This document shows positions 24,501 to 36,522 of a stretch of DNA of 64,000 bases, one piece after another; position 1 is the first letter of the stretch; the number at the start of each line of letters is the position of its first letter. The stretch spans positions 23,804,875 to 23,868,874 of the forward strand of contig OZ234495.1 in assembly GCA_965153455.1 (NCBI GenBank). Direction: 5' to 3'. Both the position numbers and the translations under genes were made by a program. Under the pieces are notes generated by a model. That model was not told where the DNA came from. It did not search any database and saw nothing but the letters and a program-made list of their open reading frames with translations. Origin of the DNA: Sphagnum compactum (Eukaryota > Bryophyta > Sphagnopsida > Sphagnales).

Positions 24501-27500
24501 AAAGATTCTGGTTTTGTGGCAAATTGGTCCACCTAACCATGCATGGACCCTTTAACTAAGCCCTTTCCTATTCTTATTATCTAGCAAAATGGTTCATTGT
24601 TCTTTGGATTTATCTAGAATTTATGATTTCAAGACATGTATATTTGTGTGCCCTAATTTTTTTTAGGTACGAAAAGACACATCTTTAACTAAATTACATA
24701 TGAGAGGACACATTGCTCTAAAGGTGGTGTATCTTTTACATGGTTCAAGAATTTAACCTCCATAATTAGGCTAAAGCAATTGTCCTTGTGAAACAGAAAA
24801 GGACTTGGCATGGCAGCCATGACTAGATTCTACAAAGAGTCCCCCATAGTTGTTAGTGACAATGGTGATGTCGTGTTCTAGAAAGCCCACCAAGTTAAAA
24901 CTACAACTATAGTCATTGAAGTTGCTGCAACCATGGCAACTTTTGAAGTCATTATTTCATTCTCAGTTCCCTTGGGTGGTGTTGTTTTCAAATTTAGAAA
25001 AGCCTAATGTTGGGATTATCAAAGCTTCAAAGCCAATGGCAGGCCAAAGGGTAAGCATTGTAATTACAACCATAGTTGGCAAATCTTGAGGTATAGAAGA
25101 AGAAGCAACGATGATATCTCGTGAGCGTGTGAGCATGAGCATGTGAGCATGATAAAAAAAAATTAAGAATATTTTAATGATGTGGACAACATATTTTTGG
25201 AATATTCCTTGCCATGTAAGTTAGAATCTAAAATGACATGGCACGTGGATATGGATGAAATTCATCATAAAGAAACCTTATTCAACAAAACTTTCCAAAT
25301 GAATTTAGTTTTGGTAAATGGTTATCCTTAAAACCACAACTTGTTCATTCTCTAAAGTTTATGTGTTTGTTAGTGGGTTGGATGTCATGTACAAAATTAT
25401 ACTTGGAAAGGACATTCAAAACGTTTAGGTGATATTTTGTCACTAAATTACAAAACATGCATATTTTCATTTTTTAGCAATACACAAGTGGCACAACAAA
25501 GATAAACATGATCTTGCATTGGTAGAAAAAAAATTCAATCAATACTATCTAAGGTAATCTGCAAACACAAAAACCAATGCCCAATGGGCAATCCATTTAC
25601 AAAAACAAGTACAATTGTAAATTCATTTTCTAAGTTTTGGAAAATGCCAGCGAATCTTGCACTTCATACAAGTATTTCATATCTGTTAACTGCCTCCAAA
25701 TGTACTATATCATCAAGTCATTGATGAAACTTCTGGGTATGTAGTATTTATTTCATCCACATTATCTAAAATAATCTTCATAAAATTGTTTGGCCATGAC
25801 CAAGTTTTAGATCTTGAACTTCCACCCGACATTATTGGCATCCACCCAATATTGGAATGAGATGTATTCATCAAATTTCCAACCAAAGTTTCATTATTTC
25901 TATTAAATAAATTTTCATCATCCGTGCTTTTGCTCTCACAATTGACAAATGCCAAGGATTGACCCTTTCACGAGCTATCCTTGGACCATTCTTACATCCA
26001 TCCTAACAAAACCCAAAGAAAAATGACATGTTATGTGTAGCATTATCATGAATGAAATGTTTGGTAGACTTGCAAGTCCTTGAACCCCTTTCCCATATTG
26101 TTTAAAACTATTTCCCATGAACTGTTCACCTCACAAAAGATGCACGTTTATAAGCACTAGAGCACATTGTTTGATGCACATGTTTGCATTATGCATTATG
26201 GGAAAATAAAAATAAAAATAATTAATATGAATTTATTTATAACTACTAAAAAGTTAATAGAATTTGGATTTGCAAATAACTACATATATATTTGTGCATA
26301 ACTTATGAACTTTAATAAGTGATCCCCATATTTGGAAAAATTCCTTTTGATGTAACTTTCACATAAAAACTTTAGGATATCTAGGTTAGTAGCCTCCAAA
26401 AATATGATTATCCTAGCTACCTAAGTTAACCTATCTTATAAGTAGTTACCCTAAATTAACATAAGTAGCTTTTTGTACGCTTAGCTACCTAGGTACTTGT
26501 AGGTAAATCAATCTACACTTTCCCATCCTAGGTTATGCAATCATGTAATCATATAATGTCCTAAACATCTACCAACCTGATCATGGATGTAGTCATGGAT
26601 CAAAGTTTATTAATATTATGTGAATATAAATTTATTCACCATCGTTGTACTAGTTGAATTTTGTAGCTATTATAAATTTTGAAGAAGAAAAAATATTGTT
26701 TGATAAACATGTTTGCATCATGCATTACGCCATATACAAAAATATCTAGCAATACATTACATTATCTATCATTTTGAATTTTTATTTATTTAGTTCTTTT
26801 TTTTAAAATTAAGGAAGATAAAATGCAAATATAATTGTTACTTTTAATTGTGAGATTCTTAATTTAACAAAAATAACTTTTGATTAATCCATATATTTTT
26901 TCCCCGATCATTGGGTTTTAATTTTAAAACAAAATTTAGGTTTGGTTAATTTGTGCTCAACAAGGACAAATTAGTGGAGTTGATGAATGATCAAATCTAG
27001 CAACTTAGTGATCCATTTATATTTTGGATTGCAATGCACACCTTGTTAGTTTTGATTATAGAACCCAAAAGTTTCAATTTTTTGTATCATTTTTTCCTGT
27101 GGAAACAATTTGAATGTTTACTGTTTGTAATGACTTTGTGGGTGTCAAACATGGTTTTCATTATTTGAAATATGATTTGGTATTGTATTGTTTGTTAATG
27201 TCGTCCTAATCAAATTTGGAAATTTTATGCATGATGTTTTTTTCACTTGCACACAATTGTCTTTTTTCTTTCATCACTTTCCACATCTTCAATTAAAGTT
27301 TAAAATGAAAAAATTATATGGTGCCAAAATTCAATGTAAACATAATTTTAAAATTAAATTTAGGGTTGTTTAAATATTTGAATTTATTATAATTATAAAT
27401 AATAATAGAATGAGAAAATTAAGGTTCCATCACATAATACCCCTTGAAAAATGCCTTATTTGATACAGCAAATGAAAAAAGAAAAACACATGTGGTGACT

Positions 27501-29339
27501 CTCTAAGGTCTTACGCTAGAATTATATTGTTCAATATTTTGAAGCTTGTAATTTCTATTAAATAAAAAAAGAATGTTTCCAAGATTACATTAAAAAAATC
27601 TATTTATGTTTAATGTTTTGCATGTAAGGTTATACACAAGCACAAATATTCAACCATGTAAACTTACATTTCATTCTTAACTAAAAGGCCATGCATACAC
27701 CATGTAATAACAAATTTAACATGTAAGATTGACATTTACAAACTTGATTACCACAATTAATTTGTCATGCATAATTATATTTAAAGTGCATACACAAAAA
27801 ATTAATATGTTGTGCATGTAATCAACAATATATACATATGGTAGTAATAAATGTGCACATTAATTTGTATCACAAGATTAAAATATCATGAAATGTATAA
27901 ACATTTATTTTTTTGGGGGTTCATGACAAAATGTAATTTTCACATGAAAACAATGGTTCTTTAAACATTTATGTCCTTATATGTATTGCAAGATATATAT
28001 TAGTGTTGTGTAATTATTTGAATAAAAGAAAAATCACTAGTTCCACATTTTAAAATGCTTTAGAATAAATACCATTGATTATGGTTAATTTTTAGTAAAA
28101 TCAAAATCAAAGAACATGTCTAGTTCCAATTTTTTCAAATTTCAAGACTGAAAGTTTGGTTATCTCTAAACCAAAGGACCTACAAGCTATATATCAAATA
28201 GTTTTTTGGGCAAAAAAAGTCGTGTTACAAATTTGACATAGTCATAAATAATTTCTTTGAAATAACCACGTTGAATTGTCAAAGTTATTACATTCAAACA
28301 ACCAATATTATCACACAAATTTCTATAATGTTTGCACAAACACAATAAAAGTAATTGGTTGATGAACCAAAATGTAGGGATAATGACAACAAACAAATTA
28401 CCTTTTCCCGAGAAAAAATCACCAACAACAAATTGTAATGGCGCTTTAATGTGATAAGGTACAAAGAATCCCAACTTTCAACTTTAATTAAAAATGGAAG
28501 ACTCATTCTCTTAATGATTATTTTTTCTACTTGACATCTAACTTGACAAATTATTTCTGACAATTTTCATTCCATGTCATGAAATGAACCCAAAATTGAA
28601 CAAATGAAATTATGAAAAAGTAGAACATGTATTATGTATACAATAACGTTTGTTCTAATGAATTATATAAATCAATAAACCAAGATTGTTAATAGACAAT
28701 GATAAAACTCAAATGGTGAATGATGTAAAGAAAATAAAACTTTATGAACTACCATCTAAATTCAAAACCTTGGAAACTAAATGTTATGATTTGTTGACAA
28801 TTCAAATTCACTTGACACAATAAATGAATGAGATTTATAATGAAAATATAATAGAAGAAAAACAAAACAAATTTGATAAAACAAAAACTTGAAACAAATA
28901 TTATCATTTTTTGCAAATATCATCATTAAGTTTTTGAATGTCTTTTCCTTGTGATGAAGTTGATGCACCAAACATAACAATTTTTTGAGCAAATTATATC
29001 ACAACGACATATTTTGGGTTTTGTGACTAGCTTTTACAATTACATACTAGTTAGAAAGGACATATGCAATTAGTGACTACTGAATTGTTGAACTCATGTC
29101 ATTTCACCCATTTAGTCATAATGGATGTTCAATTGCAAAGCCCAATTGTTTTAATGAATAGGATTCAAAAATTTCTTATAATAGTGAAATTTCATGTCAT
29201 CATTAACCTTGGTATGATATGTAAAGTGCATGTCATCTCAACTTAGTTGTTTTATTCAACTAAATGTTACAAAAGACACATTGATGGATGGATGACATGT
29301 GTCAAAAATCTGTAAACACATTATGAATCATTGCACATG
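21584..29339. other. AT-rich gene desert
   Basis: No recognisable gene. The longest frames (for example 25713-25955 and 28187-28563, minus strand) have low-complexity composition and no domain. Around 24815-24880 a broken reading (ESPIVVSDNGDVVF followed by a stop) faintly resembles the Asp-containing integrase motif of LTR retrotransposons, but this is too weak to annotate as an element. Confidence 0.55.
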
Positions 29340-30310
29340 ACTAAAAGTCAACCTAGTTTAGCCCATGTAGTTAACATAGCCAAAAGTCAAGTTAGCATTA
29401 CCTAGTTAAGGTAGGCAACCTAGCCTAACTCACCTAGCCAAAAATAACTTAACATAACCTAGTTAAGGTAGGCAACTTTGCCTAGCTTGCCTAACCAAAA
29501 GTCAACCTAGCTTAACATATTTAGGTTAGCTATCTATGTAAAGCTACTTAAACTACCTAACCTAGGCTAGGAGGCTTAGATTAAAAACAAACGTTGAACT
29601 CCTAGCCCAAGAAGCCTAGACTAGGCTACCTAACCTAAGCCAAGTGGCTTATGTATCATAAGTTGCTAAAATGAGGATTTGAACCCCTCACCTTCACTTT
29701 AGGGTTCAAGTCCTCATCCATTACGCTACCACACTTTTTTATATTAATTATGTTTAACACAAAATTTTGAAGTTCAAAATTTTTAGCCTTGAATTAACCT
29801 TGGGCACCTTAGGTTGACTTAGGTCAACCTACCTACTACCTACCAACCTAGCCTATACTGACCTCCCTAGGTTGATTTAAAATGAATAAATTTTTTAACC
29901 TATACTATTTACTAACCTAGCTTAAGTTAACCTAGGAATTTTTAGGCTAAATAAAAAACCTAGGATAATTATGTCACATCATAGTCATATATATAGTCGC
30001 ATCACGTCACATCTAGTTACATCATAATTGCATACAACTGCACAAACTTGAAGTGGTTATAAACTTGATAAAATATTTTGTAATGAGGTTACCTAAGTTG
30101 ACTTGGAAAAAAACCTAAAACTAGGAACCGAAGTAAGCATACCTAGGTTAAATTATTAATAGGGTAACCTATTATGGGTATATTTGAACATGCTAGATGT
30201 AGTAAATTTCATGTCTAATTAAATAACTTACAAGGTGGCCTATATTACGAAGTAGTATTTTACTAAGTAGCTTACATACATAGGTTAACTTAATAGGTAT
30301 ATTAACATAA
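29340..30310. repeat. Tract dense in CCTAGG/ACCTAGCC-type motifs
   Basis: The tract is packed with variants of CCTAGCCTAA, ACCTAGGTTAA and their complements at irregular spacing. Pieces such as GTTAAGGTAGGCAAC(C/T)T recur about 60 bp apart near 29405 and 29465. It looks like a strongly decayed tandem array, because many motif words survive without a fixed period. Similar words also occur at about 26380-26540. No coding potential is seen. Confidence 0.6.
29670..29735 (-). other. tRNA-derived Pol III promoter relic (SINE head or decayed tRNA)
   Basis: On the minus strand an A-box-like TAGCGTAATGG (29718-29728) is followed by a consensus B box GGTTCAAATCC (29675-29685). The span across both boxes is about 54 nt, as in a real tRNA. 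The B box sits in a perfect 5-bp T-arm stem (TGAGG and CCTCA). The acceptor stem does not pair, so this is not a working tRNA. A tRNA-derived SINE or a tRNA pseudogene is the best reading. Confidence 0.6.
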
Positions 30311-33300
30311 GCTAATGTGTTAAGTAATTAGAAATATCAAGGAATGAAATGTCACCTTTTTCAAAACGACTATTAATATTGTAGTCATAATTATATGTTA
30401 ACAATAGATTGTTTAATACACATACACATGCATGTGAATTTATGACTCAAAAATCTCATGGCACACAAAAAATTATGGCATGCCATGATACAAATATTGG
30501 TGCCATAAATTCAAAACACACAAAAACTTATGGTGTCACAAAAATTTATGGATTACCATGAAAATTTGTGACAACTTGTTGCCAAATGGCATGCCATCTC
30601 ATCATCATGTGGAAGACCCATGAGTTGTTATTAATCGCAAAGGATAACAATATTTTCAACTAGCTAATAAATGAAATTAATTCATCAAATCAATGACATG
30701 AATCATGATGTGAAATTAATGTCATAAGTCATGAGGTGTTGTGACTATTAGTCAACTTCATTGCCATGTGGCATGCCATGTCGTTAACATCACATGACCA
30801 TAAGTTGTTATTATTCATCAAAAGTTACAAGAATCAATGGAATTTTGTTATTACCTAATTTTGGATGACTAAAAATACATTAAAAATACATTTTTGAAAA
30901 TTTGATAGTTGTGTAAAAACTATCAAGTTGTGATATCGATTATAATTACAAAACCAGAATGCCATGTGACACCACAATGTCCTTTACAACTACGTAGTCA
31001 TTAACATGAACTTGTAGTTACAATTGTAGTAAAAAAAAATAATAGTCGTTTTTTAAACCGGTTGTAAAACCCAAGATGTGTTGTAGTGTATGTGACGTGC
31101 CCCTAAGCTTGTCCCATGAGGTATGGTGGTAATTCTTTGAAGTGACATATTAGTGAAAATTAAAAAGAACCAAAGGCATGTTCCCTAGTTTCACACAATA
31201 ATACTAGAGGGGTATGTGGGAACTTTGGGATGGAACTAAAAAAAAATCACAATTTTGTTTATTCATGAATACTTAATGGTTATTTCACCTATATAAGTTA
31301 GACAATGCAAATGGTTAGTGCAATGGGAACCAATTTTTGTCATAAATTTGCTTTGATTCACCTAAATTCACACAACCCAAACTTGGGAAAAAACACCACC
31401 ATTTACCCTACATTATAGTTTAAATTTGTCCATGGGGATTACATTAAAATAGCAAAAGTTTTTGGGACTCCGAAGTGGGCATTGGTTTTTTGAATGGAAC
31501 AATGTTTGACAAGTACTGTGGTAATATTTTAAAATACCAATTTAAAAATATATAAATTCAATTAAATCCTAGTTATCTTTCTTGTGACCATTGATAAATT
31601 ATATTAGTGCAACTATTGTATGATTTATTCAAATAACAATATATGTAAATGAATGTTATATATATATATATTGTACCAAATACAATGAAAAGTGGTGGCC
31701 CCAATGAACATAAAAGGTGTTTTTCTAGGTGCACAAAAAGTGACATTTCATTGCATTTTTTTACATATTAGAAGTTCCTTGTTATATGTAAAGTAACCAA
31801 CAAAATACTCAAAAATGAATTTATTATCATTTTATTAAGTAATACTAATTGATCCCAATTGGATGAAACCTTTTCAAAGTTTTCATCTCAAAACATAATG
31901 TCGAATACCCCATGGACAAGATTTTTCTGCCACAAATGTATTCGTGCAACCACTTTAATTAAATTCCATGATAATTCATTGGTATGCCCTTGACCTTCTT
32001 GTTTTGGCTTATAAGATTTTCATATTGCAAGAAAGTTTTTCTTGTGATTGTTAGTATTTCACATATTCATAGATAGGAAAAAATTACCCTTTAGATAGTA
32101 TTTTAGGTCCATTCAAGCTAGCACCCAAACAATAGTCTCAAAACTAAAACACTTGTCCTATATATTTGGAACATCAAAAACTTTCAAAATAAATATGTTT
32201 TGAGTATGTGAACCCATTTCCTTATAGCCCTTGTTGAGATCTTTCAAATGGCAGAAGTATCTATGGATTTGGAGGTGATTTGATTTTAAAAATCATTACC
32301 TGGAAACATCTGAATATCTTAGAAAATTTTGATTCCCAAACTAAGGAATTCACCTTAAAAGTTTATAAAGATGTTTTTCCATTGATTCCCATAAACTTCC
32401 CACCTCTTATGGGAGATCTTTTCACTATAACTAACTCATATAATGTTTTAGTTTGCTCCCAAACTCATTTCAAGTAAATAACCCCTAAAGCTATGGTTGT
32501 GACATTTGAAATATCAAGTAAATAAGACATATTAGCCAAGATGCTAATCACTTTCAAAGATTTCAAAAGTTGCACAGCAAGTTGTTCGAATTATTAAGTT
32601 TTGAAACCCCAGTGACAATTTTTGGACATGGTAAACTATAACCCCTAAATCTTAATTACAATTAACTTTTACTTCACAACAACCAAACATTATGCAAGGA
32701 TGGAAATTGATTGATTATTTTTGTTCATCCCTCATAAACTTTTCAACTCAAATGTTCCCTTGGGTGAGTTCTTCATGATGTCACACCCAAGAAACTTTTT
32801 TAAAAGTTAAAAAAATGTGTGCAACCTTGATGACACAAGGTGCAAGTGGCCAACAAAAGGTTGCTCAAGCTTGCATTGCCTTTCGCAATACTCATTTCAC
32901 TTGTCATGCCAACACATATCAACACAAGATCACATTTTCCATGGTGGGTGAAAACAAATTCACTTATTTCAATTTTTCATCCATTGCAAAACAATGAATC
33001 CAAAATTGAACTTGCCCAAATGGGAACATTGTGTGCATTGCACATGCATCTTATCACATTATAAACTATTGTCACATTGCAACTCAACCCCATGAGGAAA
33101 ATGCAAGATAAATTGAACTATTTTGTCCAAAACTATAAACATACATCACAACAATAAACAACAAACAACCTTACACACTAGTAGAAATTATATCGTTTGC
33201 ATCCAATCACTATGTAGTTGTTATGCAATTGCTATCATTTACAATTAGATTGGTAATGTTTACAATTACAATATTGATGCCATATAATTTTTGGGCCATA

Positions 33301-33439
33301 TGATTGTGTATGTAATTGACATGCAATTAAATGTGTATAAAACGGACATATGTCATAAAAATAATGATTTAAATTAATACATACCTAAATTAATATACCC
33401 AATAAATTTACATAGGTTATATATGTAATACTATATCAT
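30311..33439. other. AT-rich gene desert
   Basis: Only short frames are present. At 33179 the sequence CACTAGTAGAAA resembles a CACTA-type terminus, but no matching right end was found nearby. I see no gene. Confidence 0.55.
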
Positions 33440-34012
33440 TAGTACTAAAGCTAAATTCGTCCTAATTAAAGTTAAATCTAGGCTAGCCAAAGTTAAACAT
33501 CAACTAAACATAAGTTAAATTAATCATGGTTAAACTAATTTAAAAATTAAACTAACTGTGTTTAAATTAATTAAGAGGTTAATTTACGATGGTTTAATTG
33601 ACTTAAATAGAACTAACCATTGTTAAACTAATTAGAAAGTTGAATAAATCATGGCTGAACCAATTAGGACGTTAAATTAACGATGATTGAATTAATTTTG
33701 ACAAAATTAACTTCAGCTAAATTAATCAAAAGGCTCAATCTACCATGATTAAATAAATGAAAAAACTATTTAACCATGGCTAAACCAAATAAAAGGCTAA
33801 ATTAATGATGAATAAACTAATTTAACAAAACTAATCATGGTTAAAATAATTAAGAAGCTAAATTCTTCATGGCTAAATTAATTAAAATGCTAAATTAACC
33901 ATGGTGAAATTAATAAGGAAACTAATTTAACCATGACTAAATTAATCATGGATAAATTAATTATGGTTAGTTAACCATTGTTAAACTAGTTAGAAAACTA
34001 AATTAACCATAT
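33440..34012. repeat. Degenerate array of TTAAATTAACCATGGTTAAA-like units
   Basis: Over about 570 bp, variants of AACCATGGTTAAA, CTAAATTAAT and TTAGAAAGCTAAATTA recur every 20-35 bp. Many contain the palindrome CCATGG or a one-base variant. The unit itself is nearly palindromic, so both strands read alike. The period drifts, which points to an old array that has accumulated substitutions and small indels. There is no open frame. Confidence 0.75.
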
Positions 34013-35930
34013 GGATTACATATGTGTACAAAAAAAATTTCCAAATTTTAAGATTTTGATGAATTTTATTTGGAAAATAAAATATTAATTCAATAAATAA
34101 AATAATAATAATTACATAATTAAATATATATTTTATTAAATAAAATATTCAAATACTGGTAAATAGAACCTTTTAAAGACATGTTTTATTCAGGAATTTT
34201 ATTTGGCAAATACCCCACATTCTTTGCTGATCTAATAATTATTAATAAATAATATGAATAGTTAATATTATTAAGTATTATCATTATATTTTATAGTTGT
34301 TAATATAATTATGCTAGCTTGCCTTTGATTAATATATTACATTAAGACCTATAAATATCTTAGGGTATGTTACCTATTAACTTAAAACTAGGTATAATAG
34401 TAATATTAAAATATTAATTAATAAGTGTTTATAGGCATGCATAAATATAAAATTTTAAATTAAGATAATTAAATATTGTAACTCGTATTAACTTATTAAC
34501 TCGTATTATACTTAATATAATTCAGTATTATTTTTATTTTTCAGTAATTATAGTTATAATTAGCAATAATATTGATTATTGACTAGTATTAATTTAACAT
34601 TAATATTAAAAAATTATTTTATTACTAATTGTTAATAATTATATTATTCTATAATTATATTATTATTACCATTATGATAATATTATGCTATTATACTCAT
34701 GGTTAACATGCTACATTAACATATAAATACTATAGCTTAGGATAGTTATTAATTTAAATTAGTTAATAATATTAAAATATTATTAATTATTATACATAAT
34801 CATAGCTATTAACATTTTTTCCCATTTGTTGGAAAACATTATGTTTGTGTGTGTATATATTCTAAGTTTGAGATTGTATGATACCATTTGGATCCAAGGT
34901 TGTTCACATGTTGCTATTGCTTTGTAATGGATGCCAATAATGGAATATCTAACAACACACAATAGAAAGCTACAAGGTACCTTGATCTAGCTTCATCAAA
35001 GATTTGTCAAATTTAATGGGTTAAAAAATTCAACATGGATGGGCAATTAATTTCTTTAACTTTGGATGTTTTAGGTTCATTATTTTTCAAAAATAGAATG
35101 AAATAAAATAAAATAATGGTATTTAAATTTAATGGATTTTGATTAAAACAAGTAATTATAATATAAAATAATTACTCCCAAGGTATGTTCTTAAAAGGCT
35201 TTTTAAATACAACAACAAAAATTTGGAACCAAATATTTACTAATGAAACGATGTAAAAAAATCTAACAAAAACCTATTGAAATAAGAAGGTGAAATACGA
35301 AGGTTTTTTTGACATTTTGCCTAGTACCTACCATCTAGATTTTTTCAACTAAAAAAGAAAAAAGAAAAAGAAAAAAACCAATGCCCAAAACAAACCTCAC
35401 AAAATTGCAACTTAAAAGAAATTATCATTCCATAGACCCCACTTTTTTCTTTAAAATTTAAAAAAAAAATTTTTTTAAAGGAAAGAGCTAATGCAGCCAG
35501 CAAAAGAAACAAAAAGAAAAAAGAAAAGAAAAAGAAGAAAATTGCCCACTTAAGTAAGTGGTCGACCAGTTAAGCAAGTGGGCACCCCATTACATAATTG
35601 GGGGAAAAAAGGAGAATTGGGACCTGGATTTAATTTTAAAATTTTAATTTATCAAATTCGGAGGCCTTTTCGAGGTCCCAAGAGAACGCAACAAAGTTGA
35701 AAACCCTGTTAATTTTGAGTAGGTACCAAGTTCTTAGATACTAGCTCTAAATCTACGTAAATTGTAGATAATAGGTACCTAGTTGGGATCCAGTCGGCAA
35801 CAAGATTTTATTTCATTAAAAAAAGTATTAATTAAATTTTGTTTGGAGGGCTTTTGGAGGTCCCGACACAAAGCAACAAGGGTCCCTAACCCTACGTAGT
35901 TTGTTTCCAATTAGGAGAGCAGTAGGTACC
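34013..35930. other. Extremely AT-rich DNA then eIF4G upstream region
   Basis: 34.0-34.8 kb is almost pure A/T with TAAT/ATTA words. Composition rises toward 35.5-36.0 kb, where GGTACCTA/TAGGTACC words recur (35722, 35777, 35924, 36029). No open frame is seen. The last few hundred bases probably belong to the eIF4G promoter. Confidence 0.5.
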
Positions 35931-35936
35931 TTAGTC

Positions 35937-35948
35937 CTATATATTAGG
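35937..35948 (+). promoter_or_regulatory. TATA-like element upstream of the eIF4G gene
   Basis: The sequence CCTATATATTAG is a fair TATA-box match. It would place a start of transcription near 35970, about 550 bases before the eIF4G ATG, just before the pyrimidine-rich leader. In AT-rich DNA such matches arise easily, so this is only a candidate. Confidence 0.3.
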
Positions 35949-36079
35949 CTCTAAACTGTACCAAATCTGTAGATTATAGCTACCTAGGGTGGAGACCTAA
36001 CGCCTTATTTAGGTATGTGGGTAGGTAGGTACCTAATCTAAGGCGTAGTAGGTTTCGCACCAAACCCTAATTCTGGGAA

Positions 36080-36280
36080 ATGGCGTCTCTTTCCCCTCCG
36101 TTCCTCCCTTGCCCATCTCTGTTTTCCTCCCTTTCCCTCTCTCTCTTCTCCCATCGTCGTTACTGCATGTCGCCACAACAACAGCCCCGCAATCGTATCA
36201 GGATTACACCACAATCCTCTCCCTCTCTCTCTTTCTTTCCCCCCTCTATCTCTCTCTTTCTTCCTCCTTTGAATTTTTAA
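36080..36280 (+). CDS. Possible upstream ORF in the eIF4G leader (66 codons)
   Basis: An ATG at 36080 opens a 66-codon frame that ends before the eIF4G start at 36523. The encoded peptide is Ser/Pro/Phe/Leu-rich because the leader is a C/T repeat, so the peptide is unlikely to matter for its sequence. If the region is in the mature mRNA, it would act as a uORF reducing translation of eIF4G. Part of it may be removed by a leader intron ending at the acceptor TTTGCAG near 36423. Confidence 0.25.
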   Translation: MASLSPPFLPCPSLFSSLSLSLFSHRRYCMSPQQQPRNRIRITPQSSPSLSFFPPSISLFLPPLNF

Positions 36281-36522
36281 TTTTTTTTTATAATAAAAAT
36301 TTTGTTGGGTTTTTTTTTTCCCCCTTTGGAAGTTGTTTGAGAGTGGTTCTTCTTCTTCTGTTGCTGCCGCTGCTTCTTCTTCCTCCTCCTCCTCCTCTTC
36401 TTCTTCTTCTTCTTTTGTTTGCAGGATATTGGTTTTTATTAGGAGAAGGTGGACGGGGGGAAAAGTTTGGGGGTGAGTTTGGAGCTTAGAAACAGGAGGG
36501 AGGAGGAGGAGGAAGAGCATTT
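36090..36522 (+). promoter_or_regulatory. Pyrimidine-rich 5' leader of the eIF4G gene
   Basis: The leader holds CT microsatellite blocks (about 36117-36150 and 36215-36265) and a long (TCT/CTC)n block (36346-36415), giving a strongly strand-biased C/T tract. Such tracts are common in plant 5' leaders and core promoters. An in-frame TAG at 36487 precedes the ATG at 36523 and supports that start. Confidence 0.5.

Noticed and set aside
33179-33200. CACTA transposon starting CACTAGTAGAAA
   Set aside because: No matching inverted right end was found within the following kilobase.
36038-36520. 160-codon minus-strand frame with poly-Glu
   Set aside because: It is produced by the C/T-repeat leader of eIF4G read in antisense; low complexity only.
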